DNA of 17,119 nt from Thermocaproicibacter sp041859875 (GTDB taxonomy: Bacteria > Bacillota > Clostridia > Oscillospirales > Acutalibacteraceae), in assembly GCA_041859875.1 (NCBI GenBank), contig JBFLFY010000033.1, forward strand, positions 1-17,119, read 5' to 3'. Below are positions 1 through 8,800 of this stretch, in pieces. The notes under the pieces were generated by a model that saw only the letters and a list, made by a program, of their open reading frames with translations, was not told where the DNA came from and made no database searches. A program made the position numbers and the translations under genes. Position 1 is the first letter of the stretch; the number at the start of each line of letters is the position of its first letter.

Positions 1-2
1 GC

Positions 3-449
3 CGGGAAGTTATCCGGAACTATTTCCTGAATGATTTCTTTAAGGATCACTGCAAGACTTATAAAAAGCGCCCCATTTACTGGCTCTTTGACAGCGGCAG
101 GCAAAACGGATTCAAGGCACTTATCTATCTGCACCGCTATAATGAAAACACTGTCGGTAACCTGCGGATTGATTACCTGCACCGCATGGAGCGCGTTTAT
201 GAAAGCGAAATCACCCGGATGCAGGACACGATTGACAACAGCGACAACGCCCGTGAAGTGACCGCCGCCACGAAGCGGAAGGAAAAGCTCCAAAAGCAGA
301 TAAAGGAATGCAAGGAATACGATGAGAAGATTGCCCACCTTGCCCTCGCCCGCATTGCGATTGATTTGGACGACGGCGTAAAGGTCAATTACGAAAAAGT
401 CCAGACCGACACGGACGGCAAAAAATATCAAGTTCTGGCGAAAATATAA
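3..449 (+). CDS. pglX: BREX-1 adenine-specific DNA methyltransferase PglX, C-terminal part (5' end outside window)
   Basis: The frame is open from the first complete codon at base 3 to a TAA at 447-449, giving 148 residues with no start in the window. It begins REVIRNYFLND, then carries KRPIYWLFDSG and FKALIYLHRYN, which I recognise as the conserved C-terminal region of PglX in type 1 BREX. A charged helical stretch with coiled-coil character follows (about residues 60-115). PglX is the N6-adenine methyltransferase that marks host DNA at the BREX site and takes part in blocking phage replication. The catalytic Rossmann domain is upstream and cannot be judged. The next gene, pglZ, starts 18 bp after the stop, so the two are co-transcribed. 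The assignment rests on the motif match and the order pglX-pglZ-brxL. Confidence 0.92.
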   Translation, partial: REVIRNYFLNDFFKDHCKTYKKRPIYWLFDSGRQNGFKALIYLHRYNENTVGNLRIDYLHRMERVYESEITRMQDTIDNSDNAREVTAATKRKEKLQKQIKECKEYDEKIAHLALARIAIDLDDGVKVNYEKVQTDTDGKKYQVLAKI

Positions 450-450
450 C

Positions 451-459
451 GGAAGGAGG
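451..459 (+). promoter_or_regulatory. Strong ribosome binding site that fixes the TTG start of pglZ
   Basis: GGAAGGAGG lies 8 bases before the TTG at 468. The residues that follow, AELSLKQIIDRL, match a normal PglZ N-terminus, so the TTG is accepted over any downstream ATG. Confidence 0.8.
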
Positions 460-467
460 CGGATTTC

Positions 468-2993
468 TTGGCTGAGCTGAGTTTGAAGCAAATCATTGAC
501 CGCCTAAATGCTCAGTTTGTGGGAGATACCCGCAAGCTGGTTTTCTGGTATGACGATAAAGCCGATTTTGCTGAGGATATTGACTCCATTCAGTTGGAGA
601 ACGCCAAAATTCTGAAGCTGGAACCGAACAATCAGTTCCAAACAAAATACTTTCTGGAGCGGCAGGACAAGACGACAAATTATCTTGTTTACGCGCCATT
701 TCCGAAGCCGGATGTCCGGAACAACCATTTGGAAGACACCCTGCTGTATTCCAAACGCTTTTATGCAGACCGCGCTTCGTTAATCTGTGCAGATTTGAAA
801 ATTGATGACAAGTACAAGCCTTTGATTGAAGAACATCTCCCGTTCTTTGCCCGCAAAGAGCGGACGCAGCGCTTTTATGACTTGGAAATTGATAATTTCA
901 ATGAGGAAAACATTCTGGTTGGCCTTATGAGTGCAGTCTGCCGCACCAGAACGTGTTCCTTTGATGAAGTAGTTCGAGTTCTTTTGACGGATGACGGCTT
1001 GAAAGGCAATAAATTTCTCGCTGAATTCGAAAAATATAATTTGCTTCCCGATTTCTGGAAGCTCTGTGAGCAGCAGTTCGGCTATACCGACAGTAAACCA
1101 ACCCTCGAAAAATTAGTTGTCACCATGTTTGTGACCTATGCGGACAAATATATGAAAAAGGAATTGCCCGCAGGATGGCGGTCCTTTGTCTCTTATAAAT
1201 CGGGCAATATCATTGCTTTCCTTGACAGCTTAATGAATAACTACCTCTACCGGGAACGCTATGACGAGCTTTCCGCTCATGTGGCGGCAGGCCTGAATGC
1301 GGCTTCTGCGTTAGAAAAATATGAGCCCGAAGCACTGGTGGAATGTGATTCTTTTGCGCAGATTGATTCCATTCTTTTGCGCTGGCTGGTAAAACGCCTT
1401 TTGGCGGAAGATACCGGTGCCAAGTTAGGAACCCGCACCATTCCGGAGATTTGCGAAACGCGGCTGAAAATGCACTTTGGGAAGAAGTTTTCCTCCGCAT
1501 ATCAGGTACTGGGCAGCGCCTACAGCGTGATTATGGCAGCCAATTATTCTTGCCCGAATGGCTTTAAAGCCATCGTCAGCCAGTATCAATCCACCGATTG
1601 CCTGATTGATGCAAAGTATCGGCAGTTCTATACTTGCTACGATAAACTGGACAATACCGAAGAATTCGAACCGCTGCGGAATTTGATTGAAAACATCTAT
1701 ACCAACGAGTATCTTGGGAAACAACTGCCAAAGTGGAACGAGGGGCTGCTGGAACCGGATGCGTTGTCAGTTCTGCCATTGCAGCGGAATTTCTTTGACC
1801 GGTATGTCAAAAACAACAGCGAGCGCACAGTGGTCATCATTTCTGACGCTATGAGGTATGAGGTTGGCCGCGAGTTGTTTACAAAGATGCAGGATGACCC
1901 GAAATGCACGGCAAAGTTGGAAGCTATGCTCAGCACTTTGCCATCTTACACACGCCTTGGCATGTCGGCACTGCTGCCGCATACCACATTGGAACTGACG
2001 GATGACGGCAAGGAATTGGTGGATGGCGTATACTGCGTAGACCTTGCTGCAAGGCAGTCCGTTTTACAGGCCGCAGTGCCGGAAAGCTGCTGCGTCCAAT
2101 TCAATGATATTAAAAATATGAATAAGAACAAGGAAGCATTGAGGAGAGTCTTTACCGGTAAGCAGGTTGTCTACATTTATCATGACCAGATTGATGTGCA
2201 TGGTGAACATACTGAGGATGAAGTCTTTGATGCCTGTGAAAAGACAGTCAATGAAATTGCTGAACTCATACGAAATGTTGCCCAAAACGGTAACACCCTG
2301 CATTTTATTGTCACGGCGGACCACGGCTTTATTTATAAGCGTGACAAAGTACAGGAAAGCGATAAAATCGGCAGCGTAACGGACAAAGACCGCATTGTAA
2401 AGCGCCGCTATATCGTATCAAAACGGCCGGTTCAGGATAACGGTATTTGCAATCTCAGTTTGGGATATTTACTTGGAAACAATGACGACAAAACTGTATC
2501 TTTCCCTTGCAGCACAAGTGTTTTCAAAACGCCCGGCAGCGGCGGGCAGAATTATGTACACGGCGGTTCCTCTCCGCAGGAGATGCTGATTCCTGTCATT
2601 GACATCAAGATGGAAAAAGGCCACATGGAGACCAGAACGGTACAGATTATGCTGGTAAGCCTTGTCCAGAAGATTACCAACATGATTACCACTCTGGACT
2701 TTATTCAGTCGGAGCCGGTAAGTGACGTAGTAAAAGGGACCAGTTTCCGCCTGTATTTCGTGTCTGAGGACAATGAGAAAATCTCCAATGAAAACATCTA
2801 TGCTGCAGACAAGCGTGATGCGGATGCACAGAAACGTATTTTCCGGATGCGGTTTACATTTAAAAACAAGAAATACGGCAAAGACAAGCATTATTATCTG
2901 GTGGCCTATGATGAAAACAGCGGCATTGAGGTGTTCCGTCATGCCGTCGTCATGGATCTTGCTTTTTCTGATGATTATGGATTTGGTCTGTAA
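468..2993 (+). CDS. pglZ: BREX-1 system phosphatase-like protein PglZ (type A)
   Basis: The protein has 841 residues, full length for BREX-1 PglZ. The N-terminus (MAELSLKQIIDRLNAQF, then KLVFWYDDK near 23-31) is typical of type A PglZ. The alkaline-phosphatase-superfamily core lies in the middle and C-terminal half: VVIISDAMRYE with Asp460 as a probable metal ligand, PSYTRLGMSALLP at about 492-504 (the region of the usual nucleophile), HDQID at 572-576, and TADHGFIY at 616-623. PglZ is an essential BREX component thought to work with PglX and the other Brx proteins; its substrate is not settled. It starts with TTG, 18 bp after pglX, and is followed 23 bp later by brxL. No frameshift or missing core motif is visible. 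Confidence 0.95.
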   Translation: MAELSLKQIIDRLNAQFVGDTRKLVFWYDDKADFAEDIDSIQLENAKILKLEPNNQFQTKYFLERQDKTTNYLVYAPFPKPDVRNNHLEDTLLYSKRFYADRASLICADLKIDDKYKPLIEEHLPFFARKERTQRFYDLEIDNFNEENILVGLMSAVCRTRTCSFDEVVRVLLTDDGLKGNKFLAEFEKYNLLPDFWKLCEQQFGYTDSKPTLEKLVVTMFVTYADKYMKKELPAGWRSFVSYKSGNIIAFLDSLMNNYLYRERYDELSAHVAAGLNAASALEKYEPEALVECDSFAQIDSILLRWLVKRLLAEDTGAKLGTRTIPEICETRLKMHFGKKFSSAYQVLGSAYSVIMAANYSCPNGFKAIVSQYQSTDCLIDAKYRQFYTCYDKLDNTEEFEPLRNLIENIYTNEYLGKQLPKWNEGLLEPDALSVLPLQRNFFDRYVKNNSERTVVIISDAMRYEVGRELFTKMQDDPKCTAKLEAMLSTLPSYTRLGMSALLPHTTLELTDDGKELVDGVYCVDLAARQSVLQAAVPESCCVQFNDIKNMNKNKEALRRVFTGKQVVYIYHDQIDVHGEHTEDEVFDACEKTVNEIAELIRNVAQNGNTLHFIVTADHGFIYKRDKVQESDKIGSVTDKDRIVKRRYIVSKRPVQDNGICNLSLGYLLGNNDDKTVSFPCSTSVFKTPGSGGQNYVHGGSSPQEMLIPVIDIKMEKGHMETRTVQIMLVSLVQKITNMITTLDFIQSEPVSDVVKGTSFRLYFVSEDNEKISNENIYAADKRDADAQKRIFRMRFTFKNKKYGKDKHYYLVAYDENSGIEVFRHAVVMDLAFSDDYGFGL

Positions 2994-3016
2994 ATATCGA
3001 TAGGAAGTGGATAAAG

Positions 3017-5077
3017 ATGACTGACGAAGCCCAAGATGCACTGGAGCAGATGCACCGGAAACTTCGGGAAAATTTTGCGGGGAAAATTGTTCGCAAAGAC
3101 TTAACCAAAAAGATTAAAGAAGGAGCAAATGTTCCGGTTTATGTGCTGGAATATCTTCTAGGCATGTACTGCTCCTCACAAGATGAGAGCGAAATCGAAG
3201 AAGGCGTAGAGACTGTTAAGAAAATCCTCGCCGACAACTTTGTTCGTCCAGACGAAGCGCAGAAAATTCTGTCATTGCTGCGTCAGCGCGGCAGTCATAC
3301 TGTTATTGATAAAATCACGGTCAGCTTAAATATTAAAAAGGATAGCTATGAAGCGGAATTTTCCAACCTTGGCCTAAAAGGTGTCCCTATCTCGGAAGAA
3401 TATCCAACCAAATATGACCGCCTGCTTTGTGGTGGAATCTGGTGCATTGTCCAACTCGATTACGAGTACATAGAAGAAGACAAAAACAGTGAAACACCGA
3501 TTAAAATTCGAAAACTAGATCCAATCCAAATGCCCCATGTAGACATTGAAGAGCTAAAGGCCGGGCGGAAAGCTTTTACAAAAGACGAATGGATTGATTT
3601 ATTACTCCGTTCCATCGGTATGGAGCCGTCTACTCTGGAATATCGCGTGAAATGGCTGCTGCTTGCCCGTATGCTGCCGTTAGTAGAAAACAACTTCAAC
3701 CTTTGCGAACTTGGGCCGCGCAGCACCGGCAAATCGCATCTCTATAAAGAAATATCTCCAAATTCAATTTTGGTATCTGGGGGTCAAACTACCGTTGCAA
3801 ACTTGTTTTACAACATGGGCATGAAAAGCATCGGCTTAGTAGGACTTTGGGACTGTGTAACTTTTGATGAGGTTGCGGGTATCCATTTCAAAGATAATGA
3901 CGGCATTCAGATTATGAAAGACTACATGGCTTCCGGCTCTTTTGCCCGTGGCAAGGAAGAAAAGGCGGCTTCGGCTTCCATGGTGTTTATAGGCAATATC
4001 AACCAGAGTGTTGACGTCCTTCTGAAGACTTCAAGTCTGTTTGATCCGTTTCCGCCGGAAATGGGTACCGACACGGCATTTTTGGACCGCATTCATTGTT
4101 ATATCCCGGGTTGGGAGATTCCAAAATTCAGGCCTGAGCACTTCACCAATGATTACGGTTTTATTACCGATTATCTGGCTGAATTCATCCGCGAACTGCG
4201 CAAGGAACAATATGGGGACGCCCTGGACAAATATTTTCATCTGGGTAAAAATCTGAATCAGCGCGACACCATCGCCGTCCGAAAGATGGTTGGCGGATTC
4301 ATAAAACTGGTATACCCAAACGGTGAATATACGAAGGAACAGCTTGAGGAAATTCTGAAACTTTCTCTGGAACTGCGCCGCCGTGTGAAGGAACAGCTGA
4401 AAAAGCTCGGCGGCATGGAATTTTACGATGTCAACTTCTCTTATATTGACAATGAAACCTTTGAGGAGCACTATGTATCGGTGCCAGAGCAAGGCGGCGG
4501 AAAACTCATTCCGGAAGGACTATGCAATCCGGGTCAGGTATATACCGTTTCACAGGGAAAATCAGGTATGGTTGGGGTTTACCGTTTGGAATCCCAGATG
4601 CTGCCCGGCAGTGGCAAATTTGAACGCACCGGACTTGGCGGCGACCGTGAGCCGAAAGAAGCTGCAAATACCGCTTTTAATTTTCTGAAGGCCAATGGCA
4701 AAAGAATCAGTGGTTCCATCAGTACAACAACAAAAGACTACATCATCAACTATCAGGATTTACAAGGAATTGGTATGACAAAAAGCCTTGCATTACCAAC
4801 CGTGATTGCGCTTTGTTCCATTGCTCTTGGAAAGCCAACCGCCAGTTCTTTGGCGGTCTTAGGAGAATTTAGCATAGGCGGCACTATTATTAAAATTGAA
4901 AATTTGGCCGATGTATTACAGGTTTGTTTAGACAGCGGAGCAAAGAAGATTTTAATTCCGGCAGCATCTATGATAGATTTAGCAACTGTTCCTGCTGAGT
5001 TAAGCAGCGCTTTTGGCAATGTTATGCTATATAACAGCCCGGAAGACGCTATATTTAAAGCTCTGGGCGTGGAATAA
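3017..5077 (+). CDS. brxL: BREX system Lon protease-like AAA+ protein BrxL
   Basis: The protein has 686 residues, full length for BrxL, with the start preceded by AGGAAGTGG at 3002-3010. The AAA+ core has a Walker A, GPRSTGKS, at residues 233-240, and a Walker B, VTFDE, at 281-285. A Lon (S16)-like domain fills the C-terminus from about residue 510. A gapless comparison from memory with E. coli Lon from the catalytic serine through the LKEK segment puts Ser590 at the serine position. Ala631 falls where Lon has its catalytic lysine (ENLADVL against GGLKEKL). The dyad therefore looks incomplete, which suggests a structural or DNA-related role rather than proteolysis. BrxL is the usual last gene of type 1 BREX, as here, and acts in the phage-blocking step. 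Confidence 0.94.
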   Translation: MTDEAQDALEQMHRKLRENFAGKIVRKDLTKKIKEGANVPVYVLEYLLGMYCSSQDESEIEEGVETVKKILADNFVRPDEAQKILSLLRQRGSHTVIDKITVSLNIKKDSYEAEFSNLGLKGVPISEEYPTKYDRLLCGGIWCIVQLDYEYIEEDKNSETPIKIRKLDPIQMPHVDIEELKAGRKAFTKDEWIDLLLRSIGMEPSTLEYRVKWLLLARMLPLVENNFNLCELGPRSTGKSHLYKEISPNSILVSGGQTTVANLFYNMGMKSIGLVGLWDCVTFDEVAGIHFKDNDGIQIMKDYMASGSFARGKEEKAASASMVFIGNINQSVDVLLKTSSLFDPFPPEMGTDTAFLDRIHCYIPGWEIPKFRPEHFTNDYGFITDYLAEFIRELRKEQYGDALDKYFHLGKNLNQRDTIAVRKMVGGFIKLVYPNGEYTKEQLEEILKLSLELRRRVKEQLKKLGGMEFYDVNFSYIDNETFEEHYVSVPEQGGGKLIPEGLCNPGQVYTVSQGKSGMVGVYRLESQMLPGSGKFERTGLGGDREPKEAANTAFNFLKANGKRISGSISTTTKDYIINYQDLQGIGMTKSLALPTVIALCSIALGKPTASSLAVLGEFSIGGTIIKIENLADVLQVCLDSGAKKILIPAASMIDLATVPAELSSAFGNVMLYNSPEDAIFKALGVE

Positions 5078-5405
5078 GAAAATCTGTACCGGCAACCGAG
5101 GCAGATGTGCCGGTGATTGAGGACCTTCTGGACACGCTGAAAGCTAGGCTTAAGATTGGCATCCAAACCGTTCGGCCCCTAACATCCCGGCGGCAGAATA
5201 TTCGATGGAAAGGAACCCGGCAAATGTATTTTCGGCGATAATCTTATCGGCATTTGGGTCAATTTTTGTCCGGCGTTTCCATCGTTTTCTTTCCGGCACT
5301 GACATTTGTAAAATATTTGAAAGGATTTTCATGGTACTGACCTGCCCCCCAAAACCGTCCAGATAGGAAGTTAGTAATCACCTGAAATTTTCTTGGCATA
5401 TTCGG
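5078..5405. other. Intergenic junction downstream of brxL with possible gene debris
   Basis: No convincing intact gene lies here. On the plus strand, 5086-5232 reads VPATEADVPVIEDLL and onwards to a stop, resembling the start of a GNAT-type N-terminus but lacking a start codon. On the minus strand, 5150-5332 encodes 60 residues starting MKILSNILQMS, with only a G-run 12 bases upstream as a poor ribosome binding site. A 7-bp inverted repeat (5088-5094 with 5108-5114, ACCGGCA/TGCCGGT) has no T-run after it. Together these suggest remnants of earlier insertions between BREX and the next operon. Confidence 0.4.
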
Positions 5406-5477
5406 TTGGCGTCAAAATCATTGTCAAGGCAGAAAACAACGCCGCTGATTTTTTAACGATACCAGTTCTGACAACAT
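5406..5477 (+). repeat. Left copy of a 72-bp direct repeat flanking the Druantia-like operon
   Basis: This segment matches 17048-17119 in the same orientation at 68 of 72 positions. The first 50 bases are identical, the four mismatches all lie in 5456-5461 (ACGATA here, TCAACG in the other copy), and the last 16 bases are identical. Read on the plus strand, both copies stay open and encode GVKIIVKAENNAADFL followed by two variable residues and PVLTT. The copy therefore may be a fragment of a gene or a recombination site. Confidence 0.95.
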
Positions 5478-5478
5478 T

Positions 5479-5506
5479 TCAAATTGAAAGCATCAAATTG
5501 AAAGCA
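5479..5506 (+). repeat. Perfect 14-bp tandem duplication next to the left direct repeat
   Basis: The unit TCAAATTGAAAGCA occurs twice in a row (5479-5492 and 5493-5506), starting 2 bp after the left 72-bp repeat ends. It may be a recombinase arm-type site or a simple slippage duplication. Confidence 0.85.
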
Positions 5507-5576
5507 ATGCAAAGAAAGAATAAAAGGATCATGAATTCCCCCCAGCCGCGCCTATTAGATAGCGGGTAATTGGCCG

Positions 5577-5606
5577 TAAAAAATAGCCCCACAAATTTGT
5601 GGAGCT
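5577..5606 (-). terminator. Intrinsic terminator of the minus-strand Druantia-like operon
   Basis: Read on the minus strand, AGCTCCACA and TGTGGGGCT form a 9-bp stem with one G-U pair around an AATT loop, followed by A and six T (5583-5578). It lies 28 bases after the stop of the 55-aa ORF and about 180 bases after the helicase stop. The T-run is on one side only, so it acts for the minus strand. Confidence 0.8.
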
Positions 5607-5634
5607 AAGAAAACTTAAGGTTCACTTTCTGTTC

Positions 5635-5802
5635 TTATTTTTGCTTTTCCAGCTTTATTGTTGAAGTCGTCCCCATTGCGGAAGCTTCATTCTGATACAC
5701 CGGCAAAATAGTACTGCGGATAGCCAAATTGTGGCTTGCGTCATAGACGGCGTTGGTTGCCTGAAACGCTTGACCATTACATATTTTATTACGGTATACC
5801 AT
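5635..5802 (-). CDS. Possible 55-aa small ORF at the end of the Druantia-like operon
   Basis: The ATG at 5802-5800 lies inside the last codons of the helicase gene and overlaps its stop by 14 bases. The frame runs 55 residues (MVYRNKICNG, then QAFQATNAVYDASHNLAI, ending KLEKQK) to a TAA at 5637-5635. The composition looks protein-like, and the terminator follows 28 bases later, so the ORF fits as a last operon member. Against this, no good Shine-Dalgarno sequence precedes the ATG, and I recognise no family. It could be a translationally coupled small subunit, a C-terminal remnant of another gene, or a chance frame. The competing frame at 5655-5903 encodes an Arg/Cys-rich product and is less likely. 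Confidence 0.35.
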   Translation of the reverse strand: MVYRNKICNGQAFQATNAVYDASHNLAIRSTILPVYQNEASAMGTTSTIKLEKQK

Positions 5803-8800
5803 TGAATTGATTCCGGATTTTGTCTACAGCGTATGGTCTGGCCTCTTTTACAGCGAAATCGCTGACGTAAAATTGGTTGAAAGTATTTTGTGGTTCGGCC
5901 CACATGGCAGGGTAAATTACTAGCCCTTTTTTGATTCCTCTCCGGTTTAATAAAATTCCGTTCGTATCGACTTTTGATTGGATCTCATACTCGTTGAGGA
6001 TTTCTGTTAATGGGTTTAGCAAATTCGTCTGCTCTTCTGGGGAATAACCGCATTTTATTTTCCCATTCATACCCCATCTTAGAAGCTCTGCAGCTGCATG
6101 TCGATCCAAAGAATCATGCAGTCGTTGGTTGCCATAACGCTTCAGGCAATTAAAGCAGGCCCTCTCGCAGGTACAGCCCTCAAGGAGACGAATCGTTTGG
6201 TGCAGCAAACCTGGCAAATCTTCCGCAGCATGTGCAGAGTAGCCGGCTCCACTGGAAAGGCTGTCGTACAGGTAAACATCAACAAAGCATTCTCCTTTTG
6301 TTTTCCTAATTCGTGAACCCGCTTCCAACTCTGATAGCTCAACGTCAAGCATGCTTCCCGCCGTTAAGTGAAGTGCTTCCGAAAGGGAAATGCTGGCGCG
6401 TTTTAACCACAGACTTTCCTTAAGGTCAGTACTAATTTTTACCGGATCAAGGGAGAATTCGAGAACAAGCATGTCTGTTTTAAACTGGAAGCCAAGATTG
6501 ACAACTTCTGCTTTTGGATGTTTGCAAGAATATTTTGAGAAATAAGGCTGCTTTACATCATTCAATGCTTTTTGGGGATCATTCCCTGGCATCATTGCAC
6601 CACAATCCGGACATAGAACAAAGCCCTTGTTAAGTGGGCCACGGTTAAGCATAATAATATTTTGATCTGGGCGAACAGCTTTTCGGATGTGCCTGCACTC
6701 GGACACCGATTCCATATCACCTTCCGGGAGATCCGAATACATAGGCGGAGTGGCAGAGGAATATTGTTCCATAAGTTGTTCAGAGGAAACCGGCTGCGCG
6801 TTAAGTGGAGCAAATCCCCATGGGCGGATCATATTGTGCAATTGATCTTTATCGGAGAGATTGCCACCACAGAACGGGCAAACGTTTTGTTTCAGGTCTT
6901 GTTTTACTCCAAACCAGTCACAGTTCGGGCATTGCACAAGTTCTACATTGTAGTTTTTGTCATCAAAATAGCGTTGTGTAAAATCTTTTCTGTACTCTGC
7001 GCCAGGGGCATATAGTCCACCTATTTGATAGGTTTGTTTGTCTACAACAATCGTCCGCCCGGGCGAATATTCACTGATAGCGATATTTAGTGCACGCTGT
7101 GGACGATATTTTTGCGTAACATACGCACTAACGACGTCTTTGGGAAAGGAATATGTAGGAATAATACCTTCCTCATACAGAGCATCCAAAAGCTTTTTCT
7201 CTTTTCTTTCCGTGCATCTGCTTTTTCTATTATAAAGATCCGTCGCATACAATTCTGCATGCTGCTCTCTTTTTATTTTCAGTTTGCATAGCCTCTTCTC
7301 TAAATCCGGTAAAAATTCAGATAAAACCGCCTGTTTTTCTTTTGGTAGAAGCACGCTGGAGCACTCCAGTGGGCAGCACTTTGCAAAGTCTAAAAACTGG
7401 TTCAGGTGGTTATCTAAAAAATCGATGGCAGAGATTTCGTCCATACTTGTGCTAGCAGATTCCAGGTACTTTTGCAGCATCAGCATGCTGAGATGACGGC
7501 GAAGCAGCTTTTCACTGAAAATATCGATCCATGGAGTACGGGCATCTCCGCAGAGCATCGGCTCCGGATTGGAAAAATAGCGATTATCGTAAGGACCATC
7601 CTGACAATAGGTCACGATGGTGGAAAGGCCAGTTCCCCTGCGCCCGGCACGACCGGCACGCTGCTGATAGTTTTCCCGCGTTGGCGGAATATTCCGTAGG
7701 CCTATGGCTACCAGCGAACCAATATCAATACCGACTTCCATGGTCGTCGTACTGCTGAGAATGTCCACCGGAGGCTGATTTAGGGGACTGTCTTTTTCGT
7801 TTGCTGAGTCTTCTTCTTCGGGAGTTCCTACAAGATCCTGAAAACGCATCTCATATTGCTCCGTTTTCGACCACATTTCGTCTCGCTGATCTTTGTAAGA
7901 AAGTTGTGCGGTGTGCTCTTCAGTGTCTATCAGCCGAATCGGTTTGTCAGGATCTTTCCATACAGCCTCGACTGGACCACGCCAGAAAGACAGCAGCTCA
8001 AAATCGTGCTGTGCTACCAACACAACATTCTTCGCAGCGCACACTGGGCATCTTTTCTTCAGGAGGAAGGGCGTAATCAGCCCGCATTGTTCGCAGCGGT
8101 ACCATAGGTGTTTTGGGCCTGTACAAGGCTTAATACTATCAAGTTTAATGTAATAATTTTCACTGAGATTTCCAGCTTGATCACGTTGTTGACGAAGAAG
8201 GATTTTCTGAAACGTCTCTTCCCAACGCGCGGCCTCTCGTGAACTTTTCTTCCAACCCATGACTGCACGCGCTTTTTGAAAAAAATAGTCTTTACGTGGC
8301 AAGCCGAAGCCGCCATATGGGGGGGCAATTTCTTCCCGAATACTATTACTAATTGTGTCTCCCAAAGCGTACTGGTCAAATGCGTACAGAAGGAAAGTAT
8401 GAAACAGTTCTAGAGCATCATCTTGTGGACAGTCGGTTTCTTCAATAATTTCATACAAAGCATCGTCCGTTGGTTGGAGCCAGCAAAGTCCCATATCTTC
8501 CAGCGTGTTGAATCCGCCGCAAAACAGACGCAAAAGCCACTTCTGCATCTGTCTGGGGGCGTCGCTGAAAGTAAGTCTTGGCCGGAAATGCCGCCCGTTT
8601 TTATCAGCAATAGCCTTCTGCTGTTGTACTTTCTTAGTGTTGCCGTTAAAGCCCTGCCAATCTGAAAACACAATATGATGTTTTATGGCTTCCAGCACAA
8701 AATAGCCATATATCCCATCAAGACTAACTTCATCGTCCTCTTTCTCCGCATTCCGTGCGGCAAGCATAAAAAGCTGCCGCACAGCGGTTTCCTCAGAAGC

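Noticed and set aside
5088..5114. Inverted repeat ACCGGCA/TGCCGGT after brxL as a BREX terminator
   Set aside because: The loop is 13 bases and no T-run follows on the plus strand, so it does not meet the intrinsic terminator pattern.
5150..5332. Minus-strand 60-aa frame as a real gene
   Set aside because: Poor ribosome binding site, no recognisable family, and it lies in a junction region that also reads open on the other strand.
5371..5421. 16-aa minus-strand ORF MILTPTEYAKKISGDY beginning in the left repeat as an excisionase start
   Set aside because: It stops after 16 residues, and the right copy diverges after MILTP, so there is no consistent protein.
5789..6166. Nuclease (PD-(D/E)XK or PLD) domain after the DUF1998 region of the helicase
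   Set aside because: The last 120 residues contain VSDFAVKEARPY but no ExK or HxK motif in the right order, so no nuclease can be claimed.
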